Shown: one piece after another, positions 22,595 through 30,223 of the stretch
Layout of the letters: the number at the start of each line of letters is the position of its first letter
How positions within the stretch are numbered: the stretch's first letter is position 1
NCBI GenBank assembly: GCA_965222895.1
Contig: CBDCVB010000002.1
Coordinates: forward strand, 2,108,001-2,172,000
Length of the DNA stretch: 64,000 nucleotides
DNA from: Bin87 sp965222895
Lineage (GTDB): Bacteria; Chloroflexota; Dehalococcoidia; Lucifugimonadales; UBA3495
Direction: 5' to 3'
Program-made: the position numbers and the translations under genes
Notes under the pieces: model-generated
The model's database searches: none
What the model saw: the letters and a program-made list of their open reading frames with translations, nothing else
What the model was told of the DNA's origin: nothing

Positions 22595-23389
22595 ATGAGC
22601 CTCGATATTTTTGACGTTTCCGGCCAAAAAGTACTGCTGGTCGGCGCTGGCCGGGGTATCGGCAAGGGCATCGCGCTGGCCTTCGCGCAAGCCGGCGCCG
22701 ACGTCGCCGTGACCGGTCTCACCTCCACCGGCGTCAACCAGGTGGCGGCGGAAATCCGCGCCATGGGCGGCACCTGCCTGCCTCTAACCGGCGATGCCAC
22801 CAAAGCCGAACCCATGGCTGAAATCGCCGCCAAAACCATCGCCGAGTTCGGGCAGATTGACACTCTCATCAACTGCGTCGGCGACGCCATTCGCAAGCCG
22901 GTCGTCAAGTTGCCAGACAACGACCTGCCCGGAATGACCGAAGCGGAGTGGCACAACATCGTTGACATCAACCTCACCGAGGCATTCCAGGGTTGCCGCG
23001 CAGTGGGCCCGCACCTGCTGGAACGCCGGGCCGGCTCCGTCATCAACATCAGCGGCTGGGCATCCTTCCGCGGGCGCCCCCTGTCCGCCGCCTACGATGC
23101 GTCCAAGGCCGGCGTGATGCGGTTCACCGAGTGCGTCGCGCAGGAATGGGCGCCCTACGGCGTCCGCTGCAACGCCATCGCGCCCGGCACCTTCCCCGAC
23201 CCGGCGCAGATGACACCCGAAACCTTCGCAGCGCGCGACGCCGCCGCCGGCGACACCGTCCCATTGGCCCGAGTGGGTCGCCTCATCGAGGTGGGATACC
23301 TGGCCGTTTACCTGGCCTCTCCCGCCGCGACCTACGTAACCGGCCAGACTTGGGCCATCGACGGCGGCGTCAGCATCAAGCACCCCTAA
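22595..23389 (+). CDS. SDR-family oxidoreductase
   Basis: Short-chain dehydrogenase/reductase of 264 residues, classical type. It has the cofactor motif GAGRGIGKG (in place of TGxxxGIG), NCVG after the beta-4 strand, the active-site serine in INISGWAS, the YDASK catalytic pair and the C-terminal GQTWAIDGG. This is the usual 3-oxoacyl-ACP/alcohol reductase pattern and the substrate is unknown. A ribosome site (AAGGAG) precedes the ATG. It is followed at 87 bases by an acyl-CoA synthetase gene on the same strand, so both may act on the same acid or alcohol. Confidence 0.9.
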   Translation: MSLDIFDVSGQKVLLVGAGRGIGKGIALAFAQAGADVAVTGLTSTGVNQVAAEIRAMGGTCLPLTGDATKAEPMAEIAAKTIAEFGQIDTLINCVGDAIRKPVVKLPDNDLPGMTEAEWHNIVDINLTEAFQGCRAVGPHLLERRAGSVINISGWASFRGRPLSAAYDASKAGVMRFTECVAQEWAPYGVRCNAIAPGTFPDPAQMTPETFAARDAAAGDTVPLARVGRLIEVGYLAVYLASPAATYVTGQTWAIDGGVSIKHP

Positions 23390-23475
23390 CCCAACACCCC
23401 GTACACGTGACGCATCACCTGACGCATCAACGCAACACCCACATCCGGCCAATCACCTGTCCAGGGAGCTCAACC

Positions 23476-25098
23476 ATGACGATGCAGTACGAATTGCTGG
23501 CGCACCGCATCCTCGAACGCGCGGCCGTCCAGTTCCCTAAAAAGCAGATTATTACCCGCGTTGACAACGGGACCCATCGCTACACCTACGCCGATATGTT
23601 CGAGCGCACTGCCCGGTTGGGCAACGCGCTTCGCGAACTGGGCGTCGGTTTCGGCGACCGCGTCGGCACCTTCGGCTGGAACACCTACCGCCACCTGGAA
23701 GCCTACTTCGCTCCGCCCACCATCGGCGCCGTCGTTCACACCATCAACATCCGCCTGGCTGCCGACGACATGGTGTACATCATCAACCACGCCGGCGACA
23801 AAGCCCTGCTCATCGACCCCGACCTGGCTCCGCTAATCGAATCCATCGCCAGTCGCCTCGAGACCGTGCAGAACTACATCATCCTCGGCGAACCGTCGGA
23901 TGTATCCACCACGCTCCCCGGCGCCGTTTCCTATGAGTCCATGCTAGCCAGCGCTTCACCGGAATACAATCCCGTAGCCGTTGACGAATACGCCACCATG
24001 GGCCTGTGCTACACCTCGGCAACCACCGGGTTGCCCAAGGCAGTCGCCTACTCCCACCGCGCCGTCTACCTGCATTCCCTGGCCTCGGCCACTGTTGACG
24101 TGCTGTCGTTATCGGAGCGAGACCGGGTGCTGGCCATGGTGCCCATGTTTCACGCCAACTGCTGGGGCCTGCCCTACAGCTCCACGCTGGTTGGCGCCGA
24201 CCAGATTTTCCCCGGTGTGCGGCCCGGCCCGCAGGAAATTTGCCAACTGGTCGAATCTGAGGGCGTAACCTTCAGCGCCGGCGTGCCCACCATCTGGATT
24301 GGCGTACTCGACTACCTGCAACGTTCGGGCGTCGAGTACGACCTGTCATCGCTGCGCCAGATTATCAGCGGCGGTTCCGCCCTTCCGCTGGCTGTGTTAC
24401 AGGCTTACCGCGACCGCTTGGGCATCGAAATGATTCACGCCTACGGGATGACCGAGGCTGCACCCCTTATCTCGGTGAACCGCCGGCGCAGCTGGCTCGA
24501 TTCACTATCCGCCAGCGAACGCCTCGACTTGTGCGCTCGGCAAGGCGTAATCGCTCCCGGCATCGAGATGAAGCTGGTTAATGACAACGGCGTCGAGGCG
24601 AACTGGGACGGCAACCAGCGCGGTGAACTCTGGTTCCGGGGCCCCTGGGTTGCCGACCAATATGTTGCCGACCCGCGCAGCTCGGAAACCTTCGTGGACG
24701 GCTGGTACCACAGCGGCGACATCGCTTCCATCGACCCCGACGGTTACATCCAGATCGTCGATCGGGTCAAAGACATGGTGAAAAGCGGAGGCGAGTGGAT
24801 ATCGTCGGTAGACCTCGAGTCGGCAATCATGGCTCACCCCGACGTGCTGGAAGCAGCCGTCATCGCCGTCCCCCACCCCCAATGGCAGGAACGTCCCCTC
24901 GCCTGCGTCGTGGCCCGCGCTGATACCGGCGCCACACTCACCCGCGACACCATCCTGGATTTCATTCAGCTCAAATTCGCCCGTTGGTGGCTGCCCGACG
25001 ACGTAGTGTTCATCGACGAAATCCCCAAAACCAGCGTCGGCAAGTTCGATAAAAAAGTCCTGCGCGACCAATTTGAGGGACACGCCGGCAATGCCTGA
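23476..25098 (+). CDS. Acyl-CoA synthetase (AMP-forming)
   Basis: A 540-residue ANL-superfamily ligase that activates a carboxylic acid as an acyl-adenylate and transfers it to CoA. The P-loop is YTSATTGLPKAV, with Ala where Gly is usual in TSGTTG. MIHAYGMTEAAPL is motif II, GWYHSGDIASIDPDGY carries the ribose-binding Asp, and PKTSVGKFDKK contains the catalytic C-terminal lysine. It is most like medium/long-chain fatty acyl-CoA ligases of the AlkK/FadD13 type. The start is placed at the ATG at 23476 after CAGGGAGCT. The frame is open upstream to 22993, but that part overlaps the SDR gene. Confidence 0.92.
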   Translation: MTMQYELLAHRILERAAVQFPKKQIITRVDNGTHRYTYADMFERTARLGNALRELGVGFGDRVGTFGWNTYRHLEAYFAPPTIGAVVHTINIRLAADDMVYIINHAGDKALLIDPDLAPLIESIASRLETVQNYIILGEPSDVSTTLPGAVSYESMLASASPEYNPVAVDEYATMGLCYTSATTGLPKAVAYSHRAVYLHSLASATVDVLSLSERDRVLAMVPMFHANCWGLPYSSTLVGADQIFPGVRPGPQEICQLVESEGVTFSAGVPTIWIGVLDYLQRSGVEYDLSSLRQIISGGSALPLAVLQAYRDRLGIEMIHAYGMTEAAPLISVNRRRSWLDSLSASERLDLCARQGVIAPGIEMKLVNDNGVEANWDGNQRGELWFRGPWVADQYVADPRSSETFVDGWYHSGDIASIDPDGYIQIVDRVKDMVKSGGEWISSVDLESAIMAHPDVLEAAVIAVPHPQWQERPLACVVARADTGATLTRDTILDFIQLKFARWWLPDDVVFIDEIPKTSVGKFDKKVLRDQFEGHAGNA

Positions 25099-25142
25099 AC
25101 CGCCGGATTCGGCACCCGGACCCGGAGCCCGGACCCCTAGCA

Positions 25143-25889
25143 ATGACTGTCACGGCTAACGTGGGGTCGGCGATCTCCGCCACCGGCGTGCGCAAGGATT
25201 TCGGCGACCGCCGCGTCCTGCACAATCTGGATTTGCAAGTGGGCTGGGGTGAAATCGCCGCCCTGTTCGGCGCCAACGGCGCCGGCAAAACCACCCTTTT
25301 GCGCATCCTGGCCGGCCTCACCCGGCCCGATGACGGCCAACTCCACATCGGCAACCGCCGAGTTCACCGCGGCGGCAACGCTGCTCGCCGTCTCATCGGT
25401 TTCGTCGGCCACGAATCCCTGTTGTACAACGACCTCACCTGCCGGGAAAACCTGCTCTTCTACGGACAGCTGTACGGTATCGCCAATATCGACCTTCGCA
25501 TCCAGCAGGTATTGGAGCAGGTTGGCCTCGCCGACCGCCGCAACCGCAAAGTACGGACACTTTCTCACGGAATGCAAAAACGCCTCTCGGTGGCGCGGGC
25601 CATCCTCCACGAACCAACCGTCCTGCTAATGGACGAACCCGAGTCCGGTCTGGACCAGGCGTCCACGGAAACGCTGGGACGATTGCTCGGGGACTGGGCC
25701 GCCGCCGGCAAGTCAGTCCTGTTGACTACCCACAGCGAGCAACTTGGGCTCGCCTGGGCCCATCGGGTGCTGGGGTTATCCGGCGGCAGGTTGGCCTACG
25801 ACGCGTCAGCCGACCAAACAACCGCAGACGGCCTCCAGAAAGCCTTGCAGTCGCGGCCGCGCCCGGCAAGAATGCTACGGCCAGAATGA
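25143..25889 (+). CDS. ccmA: Heme exporter ATP-binding protein CcmA
   Basis: ABC ATPase of the cytochrome c maturation (system I) transporter, 248 residues. Walker A is GANGAGKTT, the signature is LSHGMQKR and Walker B is VLLMDEPESGLD. The CcmA identity rests on the following ccmB, ccmC, ccmD and ccmE. With CcmB, CcmC and CcmD it releases heme-loaded CcmE. The stop is close to the ATG of an overlapping short frame. A 700-base stretch with duplicated small ORFs separates it from ccmB, which is unusual. Confidence 0.92.
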   Translation: MTVTANVGSAISATGVRKDFGDRRVLHNLDLQVGWGEIAALFGANGAGKTTLLRILAGLTRPDDGQLHIGNRRVHRGGNAARRLIGFVGHESLLYNDLTCRENLLFYGQLYGIANIDLRIQQVLEQVGLADRRNRKVRTLSHGMQKRLSVARAILHEPTVLLMDEPESGLDQASTETLGRLLGDWAAAGKSVLLTTHSEQLGLAWAHRVLGLSGGRLAYDASADQTTADGLQKALQSRPRPARMLRPE

Positions 25890-26003
25890 TACAATGAATC
25901 CGTCGGAATTGCCCGGTGAACTATCTGACCGGGGTATTTGGTGGCAGGTTGCCGGCTTCGCAATCACCGGCTGCGTGAGTGTGGCGGTTTTGCAAATCTG
26001 CGA

Positions 26004-26300
26004 ATGCTCCGGTTCTGGGCCTACCAAAGCTTTGAAATCGCAGTCAAAGACCTTTACTGGCTGTTCATCCTGCCTCTGGCCGGGCTTTTCGAAGGAGTAC
26101 GCAAGATGTTTGAGAAGGCGTCGGAAATCAGGGCCGCGCAGCGGCAGAAAATGCTGCGGAAAGCGCTCGAAAAGGAACACAAACGCCTGCGGAAAGCCAT
26201 CGCCAAGCTGGGAGATAAGAACCCCGATACCGGAGTAGTTACCCTCACTCCGGAGGTTATGGCCGATCTGTTTGGCCAACCGCTCGATTCCAGCCCTTAG
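26004..26300 (+). CDS. Small coiled-coil ORF, copy 1 of a tandem duplication
   Basis: A short protein of unknown function within the ccm operon. The best-supported start is the ATG at 26106, behind AAGGAG, giving 64 residues (MFEKASEIRAAQRQKMLRKA ... MADLFGQPLDSSP). They are rich in Lys, Arg and Glu and almost certainly form an amphipathic helix or coiled coil. The frame is open upstream to an ATG at 26004, which would add a hydrophobic segment (LYWLFILPLAGLFEGV) and make it a membrane-anchored protein of 98 residues. I recognise no family. It is nearly identical to the copy at 26357. Confidence 0.5.
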   Translation: MLRFWAYQSFEIAVKDLYWLFILPLAGLFEGVRKMFEKASEIRAAQRQKMLRKALEKEHKRLRKAIAKLGDKNPDTGVVTLTPEVMADLFGQPLDSSP

Positions 26301-26602
26301 CGCACCGGCCAGGCGCATGGTCACTCGACGAGTCGCCTTGATATGGAGTACGCAAGATGTTTGAGAAAGCGTCGGAAATCAGGGCCGCGCAGCGGCAGAA
26401 AATGCTGCGGAAAGCGCTCGAAAAGGAACACAAACGCCTGCGGAAAGCCTTTGCCAGGCTGGGAGAGAAGGACCCTGATACCGGCGATGTCACCCTTACC
26501 TTCACTCCGGATGTTATGGCCAACTTGTTTGGCGAATCGCTCGATTCCAGCCTCTAGCGCACCGGCCTGGCGCATGGTCACTCGACGAGTCGCCTTGATA
26601 TG
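26094..26602. repeat. Tandem duplication of a 251-257 bp unit between ccmA and ccmB
   Basis: Unit 1 is 26094-26344 and unit 2 is 26345-26601, running from GGAGTACGCAAG to CGCCTTGATATG. Unit 2 has a 6-bp in-frame insertion and scattered substitutions, some changing amino acids. The second unit ends in the ATG of ccmB, and the first ends in the same ATG followed by the start of unit 2, so the duplication took the ccmB start region with it. Confidence 0.9.
26357..26557 (+). CDS. Small coiled-coil ORF, copy 2 of a tandem duplication
   Basis: Sixty-six residues (MFEKASEIRAAQRQK ... MANLFGESLDSSL), a near copy of the ORF ending at 26300, with the first 31 residues identical and several changes plus two extra residues further on. 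It is helical, highly charged and soluble. The membrane-like extension available to copy 1 is not present. It ends 42 bases before the ccmB start. Both frames are intact, which argues that the protein is used, but no function can be assigned. Confidence 0.5.
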   Translation: MFEKASEIRAAQRQKMLRKALEKEHKRLRKAFARLGEKDPDTGDVTLTFTPDVMANLFGESLDSSL

Positions 26603-27274
26603 GGAATCCTGCGGGCCGCGCTGGCCATCGCCTGGAAAGACGTGCGCCTCGAACTGCGGTCGCGGGACGTGGTCATCTCCGCTCTGGTATTCGGGCTCAT
26701 CGTGGTGGTGGTGTTCAACTTCGGCTTGAACCGCACGCCCGGCAGCCTTGCCGCCGTCGCCCCCGGCCTGCTCTGGGTGGCCTACGCTTTCATCGGAGTG
26801 CTGGCGATGAACCGGGCGTTCGCCCGCGAGCTGGAAGATGGTGGGCTGGACGGACTGCTGGTTGCGCCCGTCAGCCGCGACGCCATCTTTCTGGGCAAAA
26901 CGCTGGGCAGCCTCATCTTTATGCTGGTAATTCAGGCGGTGTTGCTGCCGGTTTTTGCGGTAATGCTGGACCTGCCAACCCTATCCCCGGCGCTGGGGTT
27001 AATCATCCTCCTGGCCACACTGGGTTTCGCTACCGTCGGCACGTTTTTCTCAGCCATCGCCGCCCAGACCCGTTCGCGGGAGATTCTACTCCCGGTGCTG
27101 TTTTTCCCCGTCGTGGTACCCGTCATCATCGGCGCCGTGGAAGCCTCCGCGCTGGCGCTGCAAGGCGGGCCGACCCTGGCGATATGGACTCGTTGGGTAC
27201 CGTTGCTTGTGGTATTCGACGCCCTCTTTTTGGTAATATGCTCGTGGATATTTGGTTTTGTTTTCGAGGGATAA
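26600..27274 (+). CDS. ccmB: Heme exporter membrane protein CcmB
   Basis: A 224-residue polytopic membrane protein with about six hydrophobic segments, the permease partner of CcmA. It begins MGILRAALAIAWKDVRLELR, as is typical for CcmB, with conserved segments AFARELEDGGLDGLLVAPVSR (cytoplasmic loop) and REILLPVLFFPVVVPVIIGA. It acts with CcmC and CcmD in handling heme for cytochrome c assembly at the inner membrane. ATG at 26600, no strong ribosome site. Confidence 0.93.
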   Translation: MGILRAALAIAWKDVRLELRSRDVVISALVFGLIVVVVFNFGLNRTPGSLAAVAPGLLWVAYAFIGVLAMNRAFARELEDGGLDGLLVAPVSRDAIFLGKTLGSLIFMLVIQAVLLPVFAVMLDLPTLSPALGLIILLATLGFATVGTFFSAIAAQTRSREILLPVLFFPVVVPVIIGAVEASALALQGGPTLAIWTRWVPLLVVFDALFLVICSWIFGFVFEG

Positions 27275-27280
27275 TTTACT

Positions 27281-28081
27281 TTGGCATCAATAGCCAATCG
27301 TCGAGATAGCGGCCGACCCGGGCGTGCCGCGGCTCGGAGTGTATGGCCTTGGCTGCTGTTGCTAACCGCCGTCCTGGTGCTGGTGGATGGTTACCTGATA
27401 TTCATGGTGGCTCCTACCGATCTGAACCTGGGCCACATCCAGCGCATCTTTTACCTTCACGTACCGATATCCCTCCTTTCCTTCATCGGGTTCTTCGTCT
27501 GCGCCGTTGCGGGCATCGGCTACCTGATCCGCCGCACCGACCGCTGGGATCGACTGGGCCACTCCGCCGCCGAAGTTGGCGTGGTGTTCGTGACGCTGGC
27601 CCTCGTTACCGGAGTCATCTGGGCCCGGCCCGTCTGGGGCGTCTGGTGGACGTGGGAGCCGCGCCTGACCACCACTCTGATCCTGTGGCTGATTTACGTG
27701 GCCTACCTGATGATTCGACACTACGCGCCAACGCCGCAGCAGGGCCGCTCCTGGGCCGCCGTGGTCGGTATCATCGGCTTCGTCGACGTGCCAATCGTGT
27801 ACTACTCCGTGCAGTGGTGGCGATCAATCCACCCGGTGCAGGTCATCGGCCCGGAGTCGGCGGACGATGCGCTGGAGCCAGTCATGGCCCGCATCCTCAT
27901 CTTTTCCTTCGTCGCCATGCTGGCCCTGTTCGTTTACCTGGTGATGGAGCGTATGGCGTTGCGCCGGGTGGAAGACCAACTGTCCGAACTCCGCCTGCAA
28001 AACTCCGACCTGCAATTCGACGATCCCGTCGTAACCACTGGCAATCTCATTCCGGTCAACACCCAGGGAGACTCCACCTGA
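27281..28081 (+). CDS. ccmC: Heme lyase/transfer protein CcmC
   Basis: A 266-residue membrane protein that presents heme to CcmE. It has about six membrane helices and the tryptophan-rich heme-handling motif WGVWWTWEPRLT (periplasmic), flanked by histidines in YLHVPIS and VYYSVQWWRSIHP. The start is a TTG at 27281 with GAGGGA about 10 bases upstream and only 6 bases after the ccmB stop. Its C-terminal tail is longer than in proteobacterial CcmC. Confidence 0.92.
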   Translation: MASIANRRDSGRPGRAAARSVWPWLLLLTAVLVLVDGYLIFMVAPTDLNLGHIQRIFYLHVPISLLSFIGFFVCAVAGIGYLIRRTDRWDRLGHSAAEVGVVFVTLALVTGVIWARPVWGVWWTWEPRLTTTLILWLIYVAYLMIRHYAPTPQQGRSWAAVVGIIGFVDVPIVYYSVQWWRSIHPVQVIGPESADDALEPVMARILIFSFVAMLALFVYLVMERMALRRVEDQLSELRLQNSDLQFDDPVVTTGNLIPVNTQGDST

Positions 28082-28082
28082 T

Positions 28083-28265
28083 ATGGGCGACGCACCTGAT
28101 AACCTCCCCTTCCTGTTCGCCGCATTCGCCGTGGTGTGGATAGTGTTCTTCGCCTACGCAGCCTATGTGTCCTGGAAGCGGCAGGCCATCCAACGAGACC
28201 TGCAAGACTTCGGCGAAGAGCTGCGCGGCGCTCCGCAAAACACATCCGGCAGCGGCAACTCGTAA
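28083..28265 (+). CDS. ccmD: Small heme exporter protein CcmD
   Basis: A 60-residue protein with one membrane helix (FLFAAFAVVWIVFFAYAAYV) followed by a basic and then polar tail (SWKRQAIQRDLQDFGEEL), the standard CcmD form. CcmD stabilises the CcmC-heme-CcmE complex. It begins one base after the ccmC stop, so translation is probably coupled. Identity rests on size, topology and position. Confidence 0.85.
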   Translation: MGDAPDNLPFLFAAFAVVWIVFFAYAAYVSWKRQAIQRDLQDFGEELRGAPQNTSGSGNS

Positions 28266-28300
28266 CCGTTCCAACTCTCCATGACACTGTGCCAGGGCGT

Positions 28301-28411
28301 GTTGACAAATACCGTCATCCCCCCGACGTTGACAAACATCGCCATCCCCGCCAAGTTGACAAATACCGTCATTCCAGAGACAAACACCGTCATTCCCGCG
28401 AAAGCGGGAAT
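28301..28411. repeat. Four 27-bp tandem repeats ending in a REP-like hairpin
   Basis: Copies of GTTGACAAATACCGTCATYCC begin at 28301, 28328, 28355 and (6 bp shorter) about 28376. The last runs into the perfect hairpin ATTCCCGC-GAAA-GCGGGAAT at 28392-28411, a palindrome type found scattered in many bacterial genomes. The repeats lie between ccmD and ccmE. The TTGACA inside each unit happens to resemble a -35 box. Confidence 0.8.
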
Positions 28412-28533
28412 CCACGGGCTGGTTTGCTAATTGTCAACAGGCTCTACTCTAACCCAGGCGTATAATTCACCTGCTAAAATCATCAGCGGGAAACCTAGGC
28501 CGATTATCCGGCCCCAACCGGACCATAATCACA

Positions 28534-29127
28534 ATGCAAGCCGACGACCGTCTGCCACACACATCTGATACCGTCGCCCTGTTGCAGGATGACGACTCCG
28601 AAGCGCAATCGGGATGGCGTAGTCATCGCGTGCGGCTGGCGATCCTGGCCGGCGTTGTTGCGCTGGCCGTAATCTACATGGTGTACGCCGCCTTCCCGGG
28701 CAATGCCCTGTTCTTCGTAACCGTCGGCGAATTCTTGGACGATACGCAACTTCAGGACGGCCAGACCCTCCGCGTGTCCGGCGCCCTGGTGCCCGATACA
28801 TTCCGGCGAGAAAGCAATTCGACTCAATCGCGGTTCACCATGGGCAACAAGGCGCCCGATACGCCCGGCGTGACGTCAGGCTCCCCAGAGCTCCACGCCA
28901 GCTACGTTGGCGTCCTGCCCGATCTGTTCTTCAATCCCCACTCGGAGGTAATCCTGGAAGGCAGCTACGATGCCCAAAACCACGTTTTCGTAACCGACAA
29001 CATCCTGGTCAAATGCCCCTCAAAGTACCAGTCCCTTGAGGCCGACAACCCAGACGCAGCCCCCGCGGACAGCTACGGCAACCCCACCTCCGGTGCTGGC
29101 TACCGTGAAACCACTAGCACAAACTGA
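28534..29127 (+). CDS. ccmE: Heme chaperone CcmE, CXXXY variant
   Basis: Membrane-anchored periplasmic heme chaperone of 197 residues. One N-terminal membrane helix (VRLAILAGVVALAVIYMVYAA, as two adjoining blocks, residues 33-53) is followed by the beta-barrel domain. Classical CcmE binds heme through a histidine in HDENY. Here the equivalent site is CPSKY, with Cys161 and Tyr165, the CXXXY type known from archaea, Desulfovibrio and some Gram-positives. This implies a cysteine-linked heme. A TATAAT-like element at about 28461 may give it a separate promoter. ccmF, ccmG and ccmH are not present here. Confidence 0.9.
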   Translation: MQADDRLPHTSDTVALLQDDDSEAQSGWRSHRVRLAILAGVVALAVIYMVYAAFPGNALFFVTVGEFLDDTQLQDGQTLRVSGALVPDTFRRESNSTQSRFTMGNKAPDTPGVTSGSPELHASYVGVLPDLFFNPHSEVILEGSYDAQNHVFVTDNILVKCPSKYQSLEADNPDAAPADSYGNPTSGAGYRETTSTN

Positions 29128-29173
29128 CTGTCAGCCGTAGTCAACCATTCCACGCAAAAATCAAACCACGCAG

Positions 29174-29181
29174 AAATCAAA
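29174..29181. repeat. Target site duplication of the transposon (left)
   Basis: AAATCAAA directly outside the left inverted repeat. It matches 31823-31830 exactly; 8 bp is the length expected for IS1595-family elements. Confidence 0.9.
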
Positions 29182-29205
29182 GGGAATTATCCAAGAAACT
29201 TGACA
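29182..29205 (+). repeat. Left terminal inverted repeat
   Basis: 24 bp, a perfect reverse complement of 31799-31822. Begins GGG, ends ACA. Confidence 0.95.
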
Positions 29206-29252
29206 AAGCCATCAGATTAGGCTACCATCATAGCATCAAACAAGGATGGTAA

Positions 29253-30218
29253 ATGACGATGGCTGGCAAGAGTTTTCGCAAGGGTATTGGCATTATCGAG
29301 TTGATGGATTTGTTCCCCGACGAAGATACCGCCCGCGTATGGTTCGAGGGTATCCGCTGGCCCGAAGGCCGTGTTTGCGCCCGTTGCGGCAGTGACCGGA
29401 CCAAGGATGTTCCGAATGCCAAGCCTATGCCCTACTGGTGCTCGGCCTGCCGCTCTTATTTCTCCGTGAAGGTGGGGACGGTCATGGAATCGTCGAAGAT
29501 TCCGCTCCGCAAGTGGGCGATTGCCTTCTACCAGATTGTCACTAATCTGAAGGGCGTATCCAGCATGAAGTTGCATCGTGACTTGGGCATTAGGCAACCT
29601 TCCGCCTGGTTCCTGGGGCACCGTATCAGGGAAGCGATGGCTGGCGACGACCCGGTGTTCTCCGGGCCGGTAGAGGCGGACGAAACGTACATCGGCGGGA
29701 AGGAAGGCAACAAGCACGAAGACCAGAAACTGCGGCGTGGGCGCGGCGCGGTCGGCAAGGCCGCCGTAGCCGGTGTCAAAGACCGTGAGACCAATCAAGT
29801 TGATGCCGAAGTGGTGGAACGGACGGACGGCCCCACGCTCCGGGAGTTTGTTCACCACCGGACGGAACCGACGGCGATGGTGTACACGGACGAAGCGGCG
29901 GCCTACCGGCGGCTGAACCGTCCCCACGAAGCCGTAGCGCACAGCGTCGGCGAATATGTGCGGGATATGGCGCACACCAACGGGCTGGAATCGTTCTGGG
30001 CACTGCTGAAACGGGGCTACGTCGGGATTTACCACTGGATGTCGGTCAAGCATCTGGGCCGCTACGTCAACGAGTTTGAGAGCCGGCACAACAACCGCCC
30101 GATGGACACCTTGTCGCAGATGGCCGACCTGGTGCGGGGTTGCATCGGCAAGCGGCTCCGGTACGTTGACCTGACGGGGCCGGGCCGGATTCTGCAACCG
30201 GCGATGTTCAGGATGTAG
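29253..30218 (+). CDS. IS1595-family transposase
   Basis: A 321-residue DDE transposase of the ISXO2-like/IS1595 type. The N-terminal zinc ribbon has cysteines 42, 45, 63 and 66 (VCARCG ... YWCSACRSYF). The catalytic core shows EADETYIGGKEGNK, YTDEAAAY and NGLESFWALLKRGYVG, matching the D-D-N/E-K pattern of the family. The frame is complete with no frameshift. The ATG at 29253 lies 48 bases inside the left inverted repeat. Confidence 0.95.
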   Translation: MTMAGKSFRKGIGIIELMDLFPDEDTARVWFEGIRWPEGRVCARCGSDRTKDVPNAKPMPYWCSACRSYFSVKVGTVMESSKIPLRKWAIAFYQIVTNLKGVSSMKLHRDLGIRQPSAWFLGHRIREAMAGDDPVFSGPVEADETYIGGKEGNKHEDQKLRRGRGAVGKAAVAGVKDRETNQVDAEVVERTDGPTLREFVHHRTEPTAMVYTDEAAAYRRLNRPHEAVAHSVGEYVRDMAHTNGLESFWALLKRGYVGIYHWMSVKHLGRYVNEFESRHNNRPMDTLSQMADLVRGCIGKRLRYVDLTGPGRILQPAMFRM

Positions 30219-30223
30219 GCGGC

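Noticed and set aside
22993..23475. Long N-terminal extension of the acyl-CoA synthetase
   Set aside because: It overlaps the SDR gene in another frame, is arginine-rich shadow sequence, and a normal family start exists at 23476.
28301..28411. Possible short CRISPR array
   Set aside because: Units are contiguous 27-bp tandem repeats with no unique spacers, and no cas genes are nearby.
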